A DNA stretch of 13,259 nucleotides from Gammaproteobacteria bacterium (lineage in GTDB: Bacteria > Pseudomonadota > Gammaproteobacteria > HK1): the NCBI GenBank assembly GCA_022822245.1, contig JAJECB010000017.1, forward strand, positions 1 through 13,259, read 5' to 3'. The translations under genes were made by a program, and so were the position numbers. Below, piece by piece: positions 1 to 7,906 of the stretch (positions are counted from its first letter, which is position 1; each line of letters starts with the position of its first letter). The notes under the pieces were generated by a model, which was not told the origin of the DNA, made no database searches, and was given only the letters and a program-made list of their open reading frames with translations.

Positions 1-2
1 CC

Positions 3-671
3 CTTCCCCGGTTCAACAAGATGAAGCAGACCGTCTATCCCGGCTTCTCTCACGGCTTTCCGAGCCTGCCGGACCGGGAGAAGCTGCGCTGGCTCGACCA
101 CGTGGTGCGGCAGCGGATTGCCCCGCCGCGCGACTCGGTGCTCCGCATCTCGTCGCATCCGAGGGTGCGGCTGATGCTGGGTACGGAGATCACCGGTGCC
201 GGGGCGGGCGGCGGGGCGCTTCGCCTGGAGACCACCCGGGGAGCGGTGGTCGCGGACCGGGTGATCCTCGGCACCGGCTTCGCCTTCGACCTCGAGGCGC
301 CGCGGGAGATCGGGGAACTCGCCCCGGAGATCCTCCGCTGGCGTGACCGGGTGCCGGAGGCGTCCGGCGAGTGGGGCGAGTGCCCCTATCTCTCTCCCGA
401 CTTCGCGTTCCTGGCGCGCGACGGGTCCGCGGTCGAGGGGCTCGGGCGCCTCCACTGCTTCACCCACGCGGCGCAGCTCAGCCTTGGCAACCTCGCCAAC
501 GACATCCCGGTGGTCTCGGAAGGCGCGGCGCGGCTCGCGCACGGGGTCGCGGCGTCGCTGTTCCTCGAGGACCGCGACCACCACTGGCGCAATCTCCAGG
601 ACTACGCGGAGCCGGAGCTCCTCGGCGACGAATGGCCGGGGCTCGACGCCTGGAGCCCCCCGCTCCCGTAG
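3..671 (+). CDS. FAD/NAD(P)-dependent oxidoreductase, C-terminal part
   Basis: The reading frame is open to the left edge, so the gene is truncated by the window; the ATG at 21 is probably internal because the codons before it (LPRFNK) continue the frame. The visible ~222 residues lack the N-terminal FAD-binding GxGxxG motif. They do contain ADRVILGTGFAFDL (residues 79-90 counted from the ATG), which resembles the strand-turn LGTG/ATG motif at the second dinucleotide-binding region of flavin-containing monooxygenase-like and FAD/NAD(P)-binding oxidoreductases. A conserved-looking HCFTHAAQLSLGNL segment and a DIPVVSEGAARLA stretch follow near the C-terminus. The substrate cannot be told from this half. 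It converges with the DAO-family oxidase gene on the other strand, so the two are not one operon. The general oxidoreductase assignment is fairly safe; the subfamily is inferred. Confidence 0.7.
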   Translation, partial: LPRFNKMKQTVYPGFSHGFPSLPDREKLRWLDHVVRQRIAPPRDSVLRISSHPRVRLMLGTEITGAGAGGGALRLETTRGAVVADRVILGTGFAFDLEAPREIGELAPEILRWRDRVPEASGEWGECPYLSPDFAFLARDGSAVEGLGRLHCFTHAAQLSLGNLANDIPVVSEGAARLAHGVAASLFLEDRDHHWRNLQDYAEPELLGDEWPGLDAWSPPLP

Positions 672-691
672 GGGCGGACGCCGGCATCGTC

Positions 692-780
692 GGCCTCCCG
701 GGAGCGCGGACATCTTGTCCGCGCAGACGCGCACGACCCCCCACCGCACGCGGGCTGGAAGCTCGCGCTCCCGGGAAGCC
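692..780. repeat. REP-like palindromic element with nested hairpin
   Basis: The outer arms 692-708 and 764-780 are inverted copies of 17 bases with one mismatch; the 12-base core CCCGGGAGCGCG (697-708) matches CGCGCTCCCGGG (764-775) exactly. Nested in the left half is a perfect 9-bp stem with a 3-base loop: GCGCGGACA (704-712), TCT, TGTCCGCGC (716-724). Its compact symmetry and placement between convergent genes are typical of dispersed extragenic palindromes (REP/MITE-like). Similar GCGGACA...TGTCCGC palindromes are, from general knowledge, widespread in intergenic regions of GC-rich genomes. Only one copy is in this window, so dispersal is inferred. Confidence 0.6.
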
Positions 781-812
781 GTGCTCTCGAAAAGCCCGCG
801 CGCCGAACCTTG

Positions 813-839
813 CGCAGGAAGGAATCGCCTTCCGTTGCG
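813..839. repeat. Hairpin 10 nt beyond the oxidase stop
   Basis: GGAAGG (817-822), loop AATCG, CCTTCC (828-833) form a perfect 6-bp stem. After a 2-base GT bulge, CGCA (813-816) pairs with TGCG (836-839). It lies directly downstream of the minus-strand oxidase stop codon and could stabilise or end that transcript, but no T run follows it. Confidence 0.4.
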
Positions 840-848
840 GATGCGCGG

Positions 849-2168
849 CTATTGCTCGCCGGGGCCGGCGGCGACGATGCGGCCGATCTTGCGGTGGACC
901 GCGAAGCGGAGGATCGGGTCGGGCGGCAGCAGGGCGGCTCTCGGGAGCGAGAGCATCACCCGGAGCAGCTCGCTGTCCACGCCGCAGATGTGCTCGGCAA
1001 GGAGCTTGCCGCCGATCGCCCCCTTGGTCATCGGCGCCGCATCGCACGACATCACTGCCCAGAGCCCGTCGCGGACCGCCCCGAAGACGGCCCCCTCGTT
1101 CCGGGTGAAGCCGAGGATCCCGCCCCAGGTGCCGGCGAAGGAGACCTCGCCGAGGTCGGGCCAGCGCCGGGCGATGCTGCGGCGGTGGGTGTCCGCCACC
1201 TCTTCCAGCAGCGCGGGCGGAAAGCGCTTGGAACGCGCGTAGTGGAGGGTGTTGCGCATGAGGATCCGGCCGTCGAGGGTGAGCCGCACGGTGCTGCCGT
1301 TGGCGTTCGCGGGGAGGAGGCCGAACTCCCCTTCCGCGCCGAGCATCGCCGCCTGGGCGTCGGAGAGCGGCTCGGTCAGGCTCGCGAAGCTCGCGAGGGG
1401 CACGATCCGGTGCCGGAGGAGCCCCAGCTCCTCCGCGTGGACGTGGTTGCAGAGGACGACCTCGCGCGCCTCGACGGTGCCGTCCGGGCAGGCGAGGCGG
1501 AACCCGCCCGTCGTCCCGATCTCGAGGACCGGGCTCTCCTCGTGGAGGGTGACGTTCGGGGGGAGGGTCGCGGCGAGGCCCCGCATCATCGCCGCGGGCT
1601 GGACGAGGGCGGAGCCGTCCGCCCGCACCCCTCGCCGGTAGAAGCGAGAGCCGGTTACCGCCTCGAGGTCGTTCCGGTCGAGGCCCCGCCAAGGCACCCC
1701 GAGGGCGTCGAAGCCGTCGGCGACGGCCTTCAACTCCGGTTCCACGGACGCCTCGGCGGCGACGTAGATCCGCCCCCAGTCGCTCCACTGGCACCGGATC
1801 TGGTGCTTCTCGACGAGGTCGCGGAGCCAGGCGGTGCCGGCCGCGAACAGGCGGTCGTTCTTGCGAGCCGCCTCGAAATGCCTCATGCCGCCGTGGCTGT
1901 GGTGGTCGAGCATGAAGCCCGCGTTGCGCCCGGAGGTTCCGTAGCCGGCGCGGGTCGCCTCGACGAGCGCCACGGTGTCGTCCGGCCGCAGCTCGCCAAG
2001 CCGCCGCGCGACCGCGCAGCCGCAGGTGCCGGCGCCGATCACCGCGAAGTCCGCCCGCACCCGGCCCTCGACCCGGCGGGCGGGCGGCGGCGGGGGCAGG
2101 GTCTCGTACCAGCCGTTCCGCGGCCCGTCGTCGGGGAGTCTGCGTGCCTTGAACCTTCGCTTCCGCAT
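849..2168 (-). CDS. FAD-dependent oxidoreductase, DAO family
   Basis: The 439-residue protein carries an N-terminal dinucleotide-binding motif, FAVIGAGTCGCAVARRL (residues 41-57), then the acidic strand end VALVEA and the flavin-contact segment YGTSGRNAGF (76-85). This arrangement is typical of D-amino-acid-oxidase-fold enzymes such as gamma-glutamylputrescine oxidase and glycine/sarcosine oxidases. A C-terminal block with FAGTWGGILGFTRNEGAVFG and MSCDAAPMTKGAIGGKLLAE fits the second half of the FAD site. It probably oxidises a secondary or primary amine or amino acid in the cytoplasm; the substrate is not identifiable. An ATG at 2168 with AAGGAG 15 nt upstream is preferred. A GTG at 2213, 7 nt after the deacetylase stop and in frame, would add 15 residues (MSGTQGG...) and would imply tight coupling but has no clear Shine-Dalgarno. 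The length fits the family, and the gene is probably co-transcribed with the upstream deacetylase. Confidence 0.82.
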   Translation of the reverse strand: MRKRRFKARRLPDDGPRNGWYETLPPPPPARRVEGRVRADFAVIGAGTCGCAVARRLGELRPDDTVALVEATRAGYGTSGRNAGFMLDHHSHGGMRHFEAARKNDRLFAAGTAWLRDLVEKHQIRCQWSDWGRIYVAAEASVEPELKAVADGFDALGVPWRGLDRNDLEAVTGSRFYRRGVRADGSALVQPAAMMRGLAATLPPNVTLHEESPVLEIGTTGGFRLACPDGTVEAREVVLCNHVHAEELGLLRHRIVPLASFASLTEPLSDAQAAMLGAEGEFGLLPANANGSTVRLTLDGRILMRNTLHYARSKRFPPALLEEVADTHRRSIARRWPDLGEVSFAGTWGGILGFTRNEGAVFGAVRDGLWAVMSCDAAPMTKGAIGGKLLAEHICGVDSELLRVMLSLPRAALLPPDPILRFAVHRKIGRIVAAGPGEQ

Positions 2169-2220
2169 CGCGAACCGCTCGTGCTCCTTCGCTCCGCCCT
2201 GCGTGCCGCTCACGGGCAGC

Positions 2221-3138
2221 CTACAACCCCGCCTGTTCCTTGCAGTAGCGCGCGACGTCGGCGTGAGTGGCGAACCAGACCCCGGAATGGGAGCGGATGT
2301 GGCGAATCAGCTCTTCGAGCACCTGGATCCGCGACCGGTGGCCGGTGATGTGCGGGTGCATCGTGAGGAGGAAGAGCCCCTCTTCGGCGAAGGCGCCGTC
2401 GAACTCCCGGCGGAAGACGTCCAGCACGCCGTCGGGCGGGGTGTAGGGCCGAAGGGCCGAGAAGCGGTCCATCATCCAGTACGGCGCGTCGTCCCGGATC
2501 CACTCGACGGGAAGCTCCACCACCCCGGTCGGCTCATTGTCCTCGAGGAGCTCGTAGGGCTCGTCGTCCGCCATGAGGGAGGAGTCGTAGAGGAGCCCCA
2601 TCTCCCGGGTGATGGCGAGGGTGTGCTCGGAGAAGTCCCACGACGGGGTGCGGATGCCGACCGGACGCTGGCCGGAGATCTCCTCGAGCTTGTCGGCGGC
2701 CCGCATCTGGAGGTCGCGCTCGTCCTCGGGCGGCAGGGCCGAGTTCAGCTCGTGGATCCAGGAGTGGATCCCGATCTCGTGGCCGCCCGCGACCACCGCG
2801 CGCTGCTCCTCCGGGTACAGCATCGCGATCACCGCCGGCACGAAGAAGGTCGCCGGCACGTCGTAGCGCTCGAGGAGCCTCAGTATCCGGGGGACCGCGA
2901 CCCGGGCGCCGTACTCGCCCTGGCTGAGCTTGCCGGGGGAGCCGTCGCCCCAGCGAAGGGTCAGGGTCTCGTGGTCGGAATCGAACGAGAGGGCGACCGC
3001 GCAGCGCGCCCCGCCCGGCCACGATGCGGGCTTGAGCGAGCGCCCCGCGCGGACCTTCTCGACGATGGGACGCCAGCGCTCCTCCGGCCAGGTCCAGGTG
3101 TCGGGCTGGGCGGGCTTCGTGCTTGCCGTTCGGCTCAT
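2221..3138 (-). CDS. Polysaccharide deacetylase family protein (NodB-like)
   Basis: The 305-residue protein has the NodB/CE4 layout. Motif 1 is AVALSFDSDHET (residues 47-58, with the catalytic and metal-binding aspartates), motif 2 is GHEIGIHSWIHE (119-130, HxxxH metal ligands H125 and H129), motif 3 is GIRTPSWDFS (161-170), and there is a late LLTMHPHITGHRSR segment (257-270). No signal peptide is visible: the N-terminus is short and polar, which suggests a cytoplasmic enzyme. The HPHITGHRSR ending resembles the PuuE/HpPgdA-like branch, whose members act on small imide, amide or allantoin-type substrates as often as on polysaccharides; that is family knowledge, not shown here. The ATG at 3138 has AAGGA 9 nt upstream. 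It stops just before the oxidase gene, so the pair is probably one operon for catabolism of a nitrogenous compound. The substrate is unknown. Confidence 0.85.
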   Translation of the reverse strand: MSRTASTKPAQPDTWTWPEERWRPIVEKVRAGRSLKPASWPGGARCAVALSFDSDHETLTLRWGDGSPGKLSQGEYGARVAVPRILRLLERYDVPATFFVPAVIAMLYPEEQRAVVAGGHEIGIHSWIHELNSALPPEDERDLQMRAADKLEEISGQRPVGIRTPSWDFSEHTLAITREMGLLYDSSLMADDEPYELLEDNEPTGVVELPVEWIRDDAPYWMMDRFSALRPYTPPDGVLDVFRREFDGAFAEEGLFLLTMHPHITGHRSRIQVLEELIRHIRSHSGVWFATHADVARYCKEQAGL

Positions 3139-3281
3139 GCGGGAGGTCCTTGAATCGGATCGGCGGCGGCATGCGGGGTCGCCCGGGCGGCGCGCATATC
3201 ATGGCACGGCACCGCCGCCCCCGGTCCGCGACTTTCTCCGCCCGCACTCGCATTGAGGGATGCGTGCAAGGGGGTGCTTGC

Positions 3282-3908
3282 TCAGGCGCCCCGCGCGGCA
3301 AGGTCGCGAAGGAACCGGGAGAGCGCCCCGAACGCGGGAGACTCGAAATCCCATACGCCACTTCGCGCGCCTTCCCCCACTCTCGCGACCGGGTCGTTCA
3401 TGGCGGCAAGGTACGCATGTGCGAAGCTCTTGTCGGCGTTGTTCGACTGCATGGCGTCCTGCTTTTCCAGACACTCGATGTACTCACCGACACATCTGGC
3501 GGCGTCCGTACCTTCGACGGAAAGGCGGCACAAGGTTTCGATGGCACCGGGCTCGGAACCGTCCGGCACGATGAAGACACCGACCGAGGGCGTGGCTTCC
3601 GAGAAGTCGCCATGAGTCGCGGGAGGTTCGTATCCAACGTTTCGAAGGTGATCGCAGACGCTCCTGAAGGCGCTGCCCGCGTCATCGTCGGCGTCTCGAA
3701 CGACGCCGATGGACCGGAGCGCCGGTCGAGCTTGGGCAGCGGTACGTATTGCGTCCAAGTTCACAGGGAACTTGTCGACACCCCCGGCACCGATTATCTG
3801 AATTCCCGAGTCAGCGCCAAGGTGCCGGTCAATCAGGGCCCTGAACAGATTCTCTTCGTCCCTGCCCTCAACCAGCAGCAACGTGTCCGTCAGAATCTGC
3901 CGGCTCAT
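3282..3908 (-). CDS. TOPRIM-domain protein (DUF3226-like)
   Basis: This 208-residue protein begins with DTLLLVEGRDEENLF, which places the TOPRIM glutamate at E14. The second TOPRIM motif is SIGVVRDADDD, with the acidic pair D72 and D74. A later FIVPDGSEPGAIETL segment (103-117) is typical of the DUF3226-type branch of small TOPRIM proteins. TOPRIM domains bind divalent metal and cut or rejoin nucleic acid in OLD nucleases, topoisomerases and primases. Its gene starts 26 nt after the stop of the AAA ATPase gene, so the two almost certainly form one functional unit, comparable to the separate ATPase and TOPRIM subunits of PARIS (AriA/AriB) or to the fused domains of OLD and Gabija GajA. It is not the DUF4435 domain of AriB as far as can be judged by eye. 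Nuclease activity is inferred. Confidence 0.75.
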   Translation of the reverse strand: MSRQILTDTLLLVEGRDEENLFRALIDRHLGADSGIQIIGAGGVDKFPVNLDAIRTAAQARPALRSIGVVRDADDDAGSAFRSVCDHLRNVGYEPPATHGDFSEATPSVGVFIVPDGSEPGAIETLCRLSVEGTDAARCVGEYIECLEKQDAMQSNNADKSFAHAYLAAMNDPVARVGEGARSGVWDFESPAFGALSRFLRDLAARGA

Positions 3909-3934
3909 CTCCCGGTCCCCGCACTCCGGTGCAC

Positions 3935-4984
3935 TTAACGGACCTCTAGATCGAGATCGCGAACTCCCGCGATCGTCTCGCCGGTAAACGTCGCCGCTTC
4001 CACATGCCCTGTTTCTTCATTCATGAACAGCTTGTGCAGGGAAAGCTCCTCGGGTGAGTCGGCATAGGCCGTGATGGCGGCCTCGATGCATTCGGCACTA
4101 TGGGTCGTCGCTACGAGCTGCACGTTCCATTCGCGCATCCACTCACGCGCGCGAACCCAGACGTCCCGCAACACGGAATGATGGATTCCGTTCTCAATTT
4201 CGTCCGCAAGCAAGATTCCGTCACGACAGGTGAAGAAGCTCAACAGCAGTCGATACAACCGGACGACCCCGCCTCCGAGGTCGTGTAGCGGCAACTGAAT
4301 TCCGTCCGTGGTCAACGCCGACAGGTAGGACTCGCCCGTCCTGTCCGCCAATATCTCCAAATCCCTGACCTTGGGAAGAAGCAAGTTGATTGCACTCGTC
4401 AGTTCCTCCTTCCGATTCTCCCTGACCATGTCGGAATACCGCTGCAGGTATTCGCCCGGCGTATCGAGCTGATATTTCGTACTCTCGATGACACAAATCG
4501 ACCCCGACCCCGGTGGCACCGGATTCTCATGGGTCACCATCCCCCAGGGCGTGGGTTGCATCCCCCCGATGCTTCCTTTCGCAAGCTTGCCATCGAGAAG
4601 AGTATTGATTCGTCCTGCGACCGGGAGCTGCATCAAGTTCTTTTCCGTTGTATCCCCGGTAGTTACAGGCGCAGCGATGTCAGCGACCTTTTCAAATGTC
4701 GTTTTCATCTGGCGCGTCAGTCCATTCTCTGCTCCATGCAATTCCAGCGCGCCACCCGATAATCTGGAGACGGGATCGAGGACGGGACTGTTGGACCGTT
4801 GAACGTTCGCATTCCATAGCAACATGGGATTGTATCGACCGACAAAGAGCCATATGGCCTCAAGGAGCGCGGTCTTCCCGATGCCGTTGACACCGGTCAC
4901 CAGATTCGCCTGGGACAGGTGGGGTAACGACAAGCCATTGATGCCCCGGTAGTGAACCGCCTTGAAGCTGCTAAGGTGAGCCAT
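3935..4984 (-). CDS. SMC/OLD-like AAA ATPase (ABC-type)
   Basis: The 349-residue protein has an N-terminal strand typical of RecF/SMC/OLD ATPases (LSSFKAVHYRGINGLSLP), then Walker A GVNGIGKTAL (31-40). An ABC-type signature region LHDLGGGVVRLYRLLL follows (233-248), then Walker B GILLADEIENGIHH (256-269) and the H-loop VATTHSAECIEA (291-302). No Zn-hook or long coiled coil is visible between the halves, so it is a short AAA_15/AAA_21-type ATPase. The start ATG at 4984 has GAGGAGA about 10 nt upstream. It is immediately followed by the TOPRIM gene. Such pairs act as phage-sensing ATPase plus nuclease effector in known anti-phage systems; that role is inferred here. Base composition is visibly lower in GC than in pglYZ (32 of 60 G+C at 4561-4620, against 48 of 60 at 10441-10500), suggesting separate acquisition. 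Confidence 0.8.
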   Translation of the reverse strand: MAHLSSFKAVHYRGINGLSLPHLSQANLVTGVNGIGKTALLEAIWLFVGRYNPMLLWNANVQRSNSPVLDPVSRLSGGALELHGAENGLTRQMKTTFEKVADIAAPVTTGDTTEKNLMQLPVAGRINTLLDGKLAKGSIGGMQPTPWGMVTHENPVPPGSGSICVIESTKYQLDTPGEYLQRYSDMVRENRKEELTSAINLLLPKVRDLEILADRTGESYLSALTTDGIQLPLHDLGGGVVRLYRLLLSFFTCRDGILLADEIENGIHHSVLRDVWVRAREWMREWNVQLVATTHSAECIEAAITAYADSPEELSLHKLFMNEETGHVEAATFTGETIAGVRDLDLEVR

Positions 4985-5197
4985 CGGGTCGATCTCTCCT
5001 CTCGCGGGGCACCGTCGCCCACGTCTCCGCCCGCTCGCGGTTCCGGCGCCACATGACGCGGTGACTGCCGGATGCCGCCAGCATACCCAATGTGCCGAAA
5101 TGCCTGCTGTCGTTCAATGTGGGCCTCGGTCGAGCACCCCAAGCCACCAGAACATCCCTCGGTGAGGCCCAGCGGGTCGGCGGAACGGTGCTTCGAT
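4985..5197 (-). other. Gap between pglZ and the ATPase gene
   Basis: This 213-bp gap holds no convincing gene: the frames open across it extend out of neighbouring genes and resemble nothing recognisable. It presumably carries the promoter for the ATPase/TOPRIM pair, since it is longer than other spacings in this run, but no clear -35/-10 pair was found. Only the ribosome-binding site close to 4985-5000 is evident. Confidence 0.4.
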
Positions 5198-7906
5198 TCA
5201 CGGCTCCAATCCGAACTGGTCGATGAGAAGGGTGGCGTCCAGCTCGGCATGCGCCTCGTCGGCGCTGAGGCGAAGCACCGGATAGCCGTCCACGTTCAGG
5301 AGGCGCTGCAGACCGTCGATTGCGCGTCGTGCGTGCGCGTCTGGATCGAGGAGTGGCGCCGCGCCCCGGAAGGGGAGGCGCTGCAGACCGTCGATTGCGC
5401 GTCGTGCGTGCGCGGGCTCCGCACCCATCCGCTTGGAAAGACACAGAACCGGCAGGCGGCCATCCGCGTCGTAGAGGGCATCGAGCGCGGCGCGAACGGT
5501 ATTGTCGTCCGGCGCACCCTTGGCCGCGAGCGCGCGTTGCGCGGCGTACACCTCGGACGTGAAGAGCCAGTCCCAGCACGCGGTGGCCGCAGATTGCTCG
5601 TCGTCGGCTACCGCGAACAGGTCGGGCTGGGGCGCTGCGACCGAGCCGGGATCGACCAGTTCCGCCAACGGAAGGCGAGCGTGCGCCGGCCGCGGCTCTT
5701 CCTTGGACCACCAAGGGGGATACGAGAGCGGCTCAGGCTCCCATCCGTCGAGCGCCTCTCCCGGTCCGACGAACACTCCCACCGGAACGACCGCTTCCTG
5801 CAGTGTCACGCCGCCGTGATAGCCGTTCCGCTTCGAGCCGTAGCGCACCGCCTCGCTCCAGGGGAGCACGATGCGCTCCTGGCCCGTCGCCGCCCGCACG
5901 CGGCTACCCCCGATCTCGATCTCCGATTCCGCCGCCGGCGAAGCGGCACCCCGCCACCGTCCCTCACCGTCACCGGGAAGCTTGACCCCGTCCGCTTCCA
6001 GAACGTGGCCGTGGTCGGAGGTGAGGACCACGGCCCGGCCCACCTTGCGTGCCTCCATCAGGATCGCCTGCAGGAGCTTGATCGATTCGATCTGCCACGT
6101 GATCTGCATCTGTTCGGACTTGGCCAGGTGATCGTCAACCGCGTTGAGGACGATGCCGACGACCCGCCGCTGCTCGTCACCCAGCGCTTCGCGTGCCGGC
6201 GCCGCAAGCCCTTCCGCCGCACCGCCGGTCAGGTCGGCCTTGTGGAAGAGGAGCGGAGGCCGGCCGGAACGGGACACCTTCAGCAGATCGGGATGTTGCG
6301 CAAACGCGGATTTCTCGGCCCCGGCGGTGCCTGGCATGACTGCCCCGGAGAGGAGCGCCATGCGCGACGACTCCGTGACTGTCGGCAGCGCCGCGAGCAC
6401 GGCCTCCGGTTCGCTCCGGCGTTGCCGCCGCCAGCCGTGCTTCCGCAAGCTCTCGCCCAGCTCGCGAAAGATGCCCGCGTCCATGCCGTCCAGCACGAGC
6501 ACGAGGACCGGACGCGCTTTCGCGAGCGGCACGACGGTCCGCGCCAGGCACTGCTCGATGGGCACGACGGCCCCTTGCGTCTTTCCGGTCAACCAGTCCC
6601 GCACGGCCCGGGCAAAGCGCCGGTTCCGCTCCTCGCGGCGCGCACGTACGGCACGGTAGAGCGCCCCGAAGAACTTGCCGATCTCGGGATGTTCGTCCCC
6701 TCCCAGCAGGCTACGCCGCGCCCAGTCTTCAAACGCGCCTTCGCGGGCGTGGTGCGCCATCATGCCGGGCAGGTCCTTCGCCGCTTCGGCCTGTCGACGA
6801 AGGCTGCGCACGAGACGCATGGCCATCTCCAGACGGCGGTCTCGGTCCACCTGCTCGTCGCAGGCAGCATGCTCACGGACGCGCCGAAATGCCGCTTCCG
6901 CGGATTCGAGCGCCTCCGACCTCGCGCTCGTGATCGCTGCCGTCGCCGCCTCGGCGAAGCGGGCGAGTCGGCTCGCGAACCCGGAGGGCAGGACCGAGCT
7001 GCGCTCGGAGAACGCCTCCGCCTTGAGGCTGGCCAGCAGGCTCTCCGCACGAGCCAGCCACTCGCCACGCCGGTCGTGGCGAAGCGCCCCGAAAACGGCC
7101 CGCGCGGCTACCCCCCAGTCCCGGCCGCGCGCCGGCTCCACGCTGGCGCCGCCAAGCAAGGGCTCCAAGCGCGCCGCCGCCTGCACGAGAACCGAATCCA
7201 GGGGGTTGGGCTCGGGCTCGCCGTCGAACAGCAGATCGCACACGAGGCCGATGGGAAGCAGCTCCCGAGGGTGGCCGGCCGCGATCCCCGCTGCCAGCAA
7301 CGCCCCGAGCCCGCCCGCGGATTCCGCGAGTCGCGTCCACACCGCCTCCGCGAACGGGGCGGGCAACGCTTCGAACCTCCCGGTCGTATCGGGCTCCATG
7401 CTCCACCGAATGATGGTCTCCACATCGGGCCGGCCGGAAGGCAGCCCCAGATAGTGGCCAAGCAGGTGCGTCCAGGCGGAATCGGCATTCAGGACGTTGG
7501 TCGGCGTCGCGCGGCGCCCCTGCGGTCGGGCGCCAAGCAGGGCGTCGGCCATCCAGGTCTGCATGGGCAGCCGCGGATCGACCGAAGACACCCCGTAGGC
7601 ATCGCGCACCATCTGCCACGGCTCCGGGTACAGCAACCGCCTTCTCGCCAACCGTGCGAGGACGTCGAGGCCGAGGTCGGCGTCGGTCAGCGGGGTGACC
7701 ACGATCAGGCGATCCCCTTCCGCGAGCGCCGAGAGCTGCTGGCTCACCGCCAAACGGGAGCCGCACCAGCGCACCGGGAACGTATCGCCGTTGACGGCAA
7801 TCGACCCTCCGCCCGGCCACCGGTCCGCGTGAACCCCGACCACCCGGACTTCGGGTGAGCGGTCGCAGAGCCGCTCCGCCAGCCGCACCAGGTGCTCGGG
7901 CCTCAC
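5198..7906 (-). CDS. pglZ: BREX type 2 PglZ, alkaline-phosphatase superfamily
   Basis: The 902-residue protein has the PglZ core. ARPVLVLVLDGMDAGIF holds the first metal-binding aspartate (D473), NAVDDHL follows around 588-594, AVVLTSDHGHVLEADG holds the D631/H632/H634 cluster, and NGYHGGVTLQEAVVPVGVF holds H697. A long helical N-terminal half precedes the core, and a C-terminal winged-helix-like end contains LLNVDGYPVLRLS. The length fits BREX-2/Pgl PglZ. In Pgl/BREX, PglZ works with the PglY ATPase, the PglX methyltransferase and the PglW kinase to limit phage growth. The GTG at 7906 overlaps the pglY stop as GTGA and has GGAG 8 nt upstream, so translation is coupled; a start at 7948 would add 14 residues inside pglY and is less likely. 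An in-frame direct repeat near the C-terminus (residues 832-844 and 857-869) is unusual. Confidence 0.88.
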   Translation of the reverse strand: MRPEHLVRLAERLCDRSPEVRVVGVHADRWPGGGSIAVNGDTFPVRWCGSRLAVSQQLSALAEGDRLIVVTPLTDADLGLDVLARLARRRLLYPEPWQMVRDAYGVSSVDPRLPMQTWMADALLGARPQGRRATPTNVLNADSAWTHLLGHYLGLPSGRPDVETIIRWSMEPDTTGRFEALPAPFAEAVWTRLAESAGGLGALLAAGIAAGHPRELLPIGLVCDLLFDGEPEPNPLDSVLVQAAARLEPLLGGASVEPARGRDWGVAARAVFGALRHDRRGEWLARAESLLASLKAEAFSERSSVLPSGFASRLARFAEAATAAITSARSEALESAEAAFRRVREHAACDEQVDRDRRLEMAMRLVRSLRRQAEAAKDLPGMMAHHAREGAFEDWARRSLLGGDEHPEIGKFFGALYRAVRARREERNRRFARAVRDWLTGKTQGAVVPIEQCLARTVVPLAKARPVLVLVLDGMDAGIFRELGESLRKHGWRRQRRSEPEAVLAALPTVTESSRMALLSGAVMPGTAGAEKSAFAQHPDLLKVSRSGRPPLLFHKADLTGGAAEGLAAPAREALGDEQRRVVGIVLNAVDDHLAKSEQMQITWQIESIKLLQAILMEARKVGRAVVLTSDHGHVLEADGVKLPGDGEGRWRGAASPAAESEIEIGGSRVRAATGQERIVLPWSEAVRYGSKRNGYHGGVTLQEAVVPVGVFVGPGEALDGWEPEPLSYPPWWSKEEPRPAHARLPLAELVDPGSVAAPQPDLFAVADDEQSAATACWDWLFTSEVYAAQRALAAKGAPDDNTVRAALDALYDADGRLPVLCLSKRMGAEPAHARRAIDGLQRLPFRGAAPLLDPDAHARRAIDGLQRLLNVDGYPVLRLSADEAHAELDATLLIDQFGLEP
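5299..5414. repeat. 41-bp direct repeat within pglZ
   Basis: Positions 5299-5339 and 5374-5414 are identical over 41 bases. The offset is 75 bp, exactly 25 codons. In the protein this repeats AHARRAIDGLQRL, separated by a 12-residue spacer (PFRGAAPLLDPD). The 34 bases between the copies do not resemble the repeat, so this is an insertion bounded by the repeat or a duplication whose middle has changed. Confidence 0.9.

Larger units (their letters stand above)
672..848. other. Convergent intergenic region with palindromic repeats
   Basis: This 177-bp gap lies between two genes reading towards each other. It holds no convincing coding frame. It is dominated by inverted repeats at 692-780 and 813-839, described separately. 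No T-rich run follows either hairpin on either strand, so a classical intrinsic terminator is not evident, although the hairpins may still block transcription from both sides. Confidence 0.6.

Noticed and set aside
700..730. Hairpin 704-724 as an intrinsic terminator
   Set aside because: No T-rich run follows the stem on either strand, and it is nested in a larger inverted repeat.
810..2348. Plus-strand 512-codon frame opposite the oxidase
   Set aside because: No domain features and biased composition; the minus strand encodes a clear FAD-binding enzyme.
3282..4984. Firm assignment of the ATPase/TOPRIM pair as PARIS
   Set aside because: The ATPase fits loosely, but the TOPRIM partner looks like DUF3226 rather than the DUF4435 domain of AriB; a profile search would be needed.
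5072..7858. Long plus-strand open frame opposite pglZ (about 930 codons)
   Set aside because: Antisense shadow with low-complexity Arg/Gly/Pro-rich content; the minus strand carries the PglZ metal-binding motifs.
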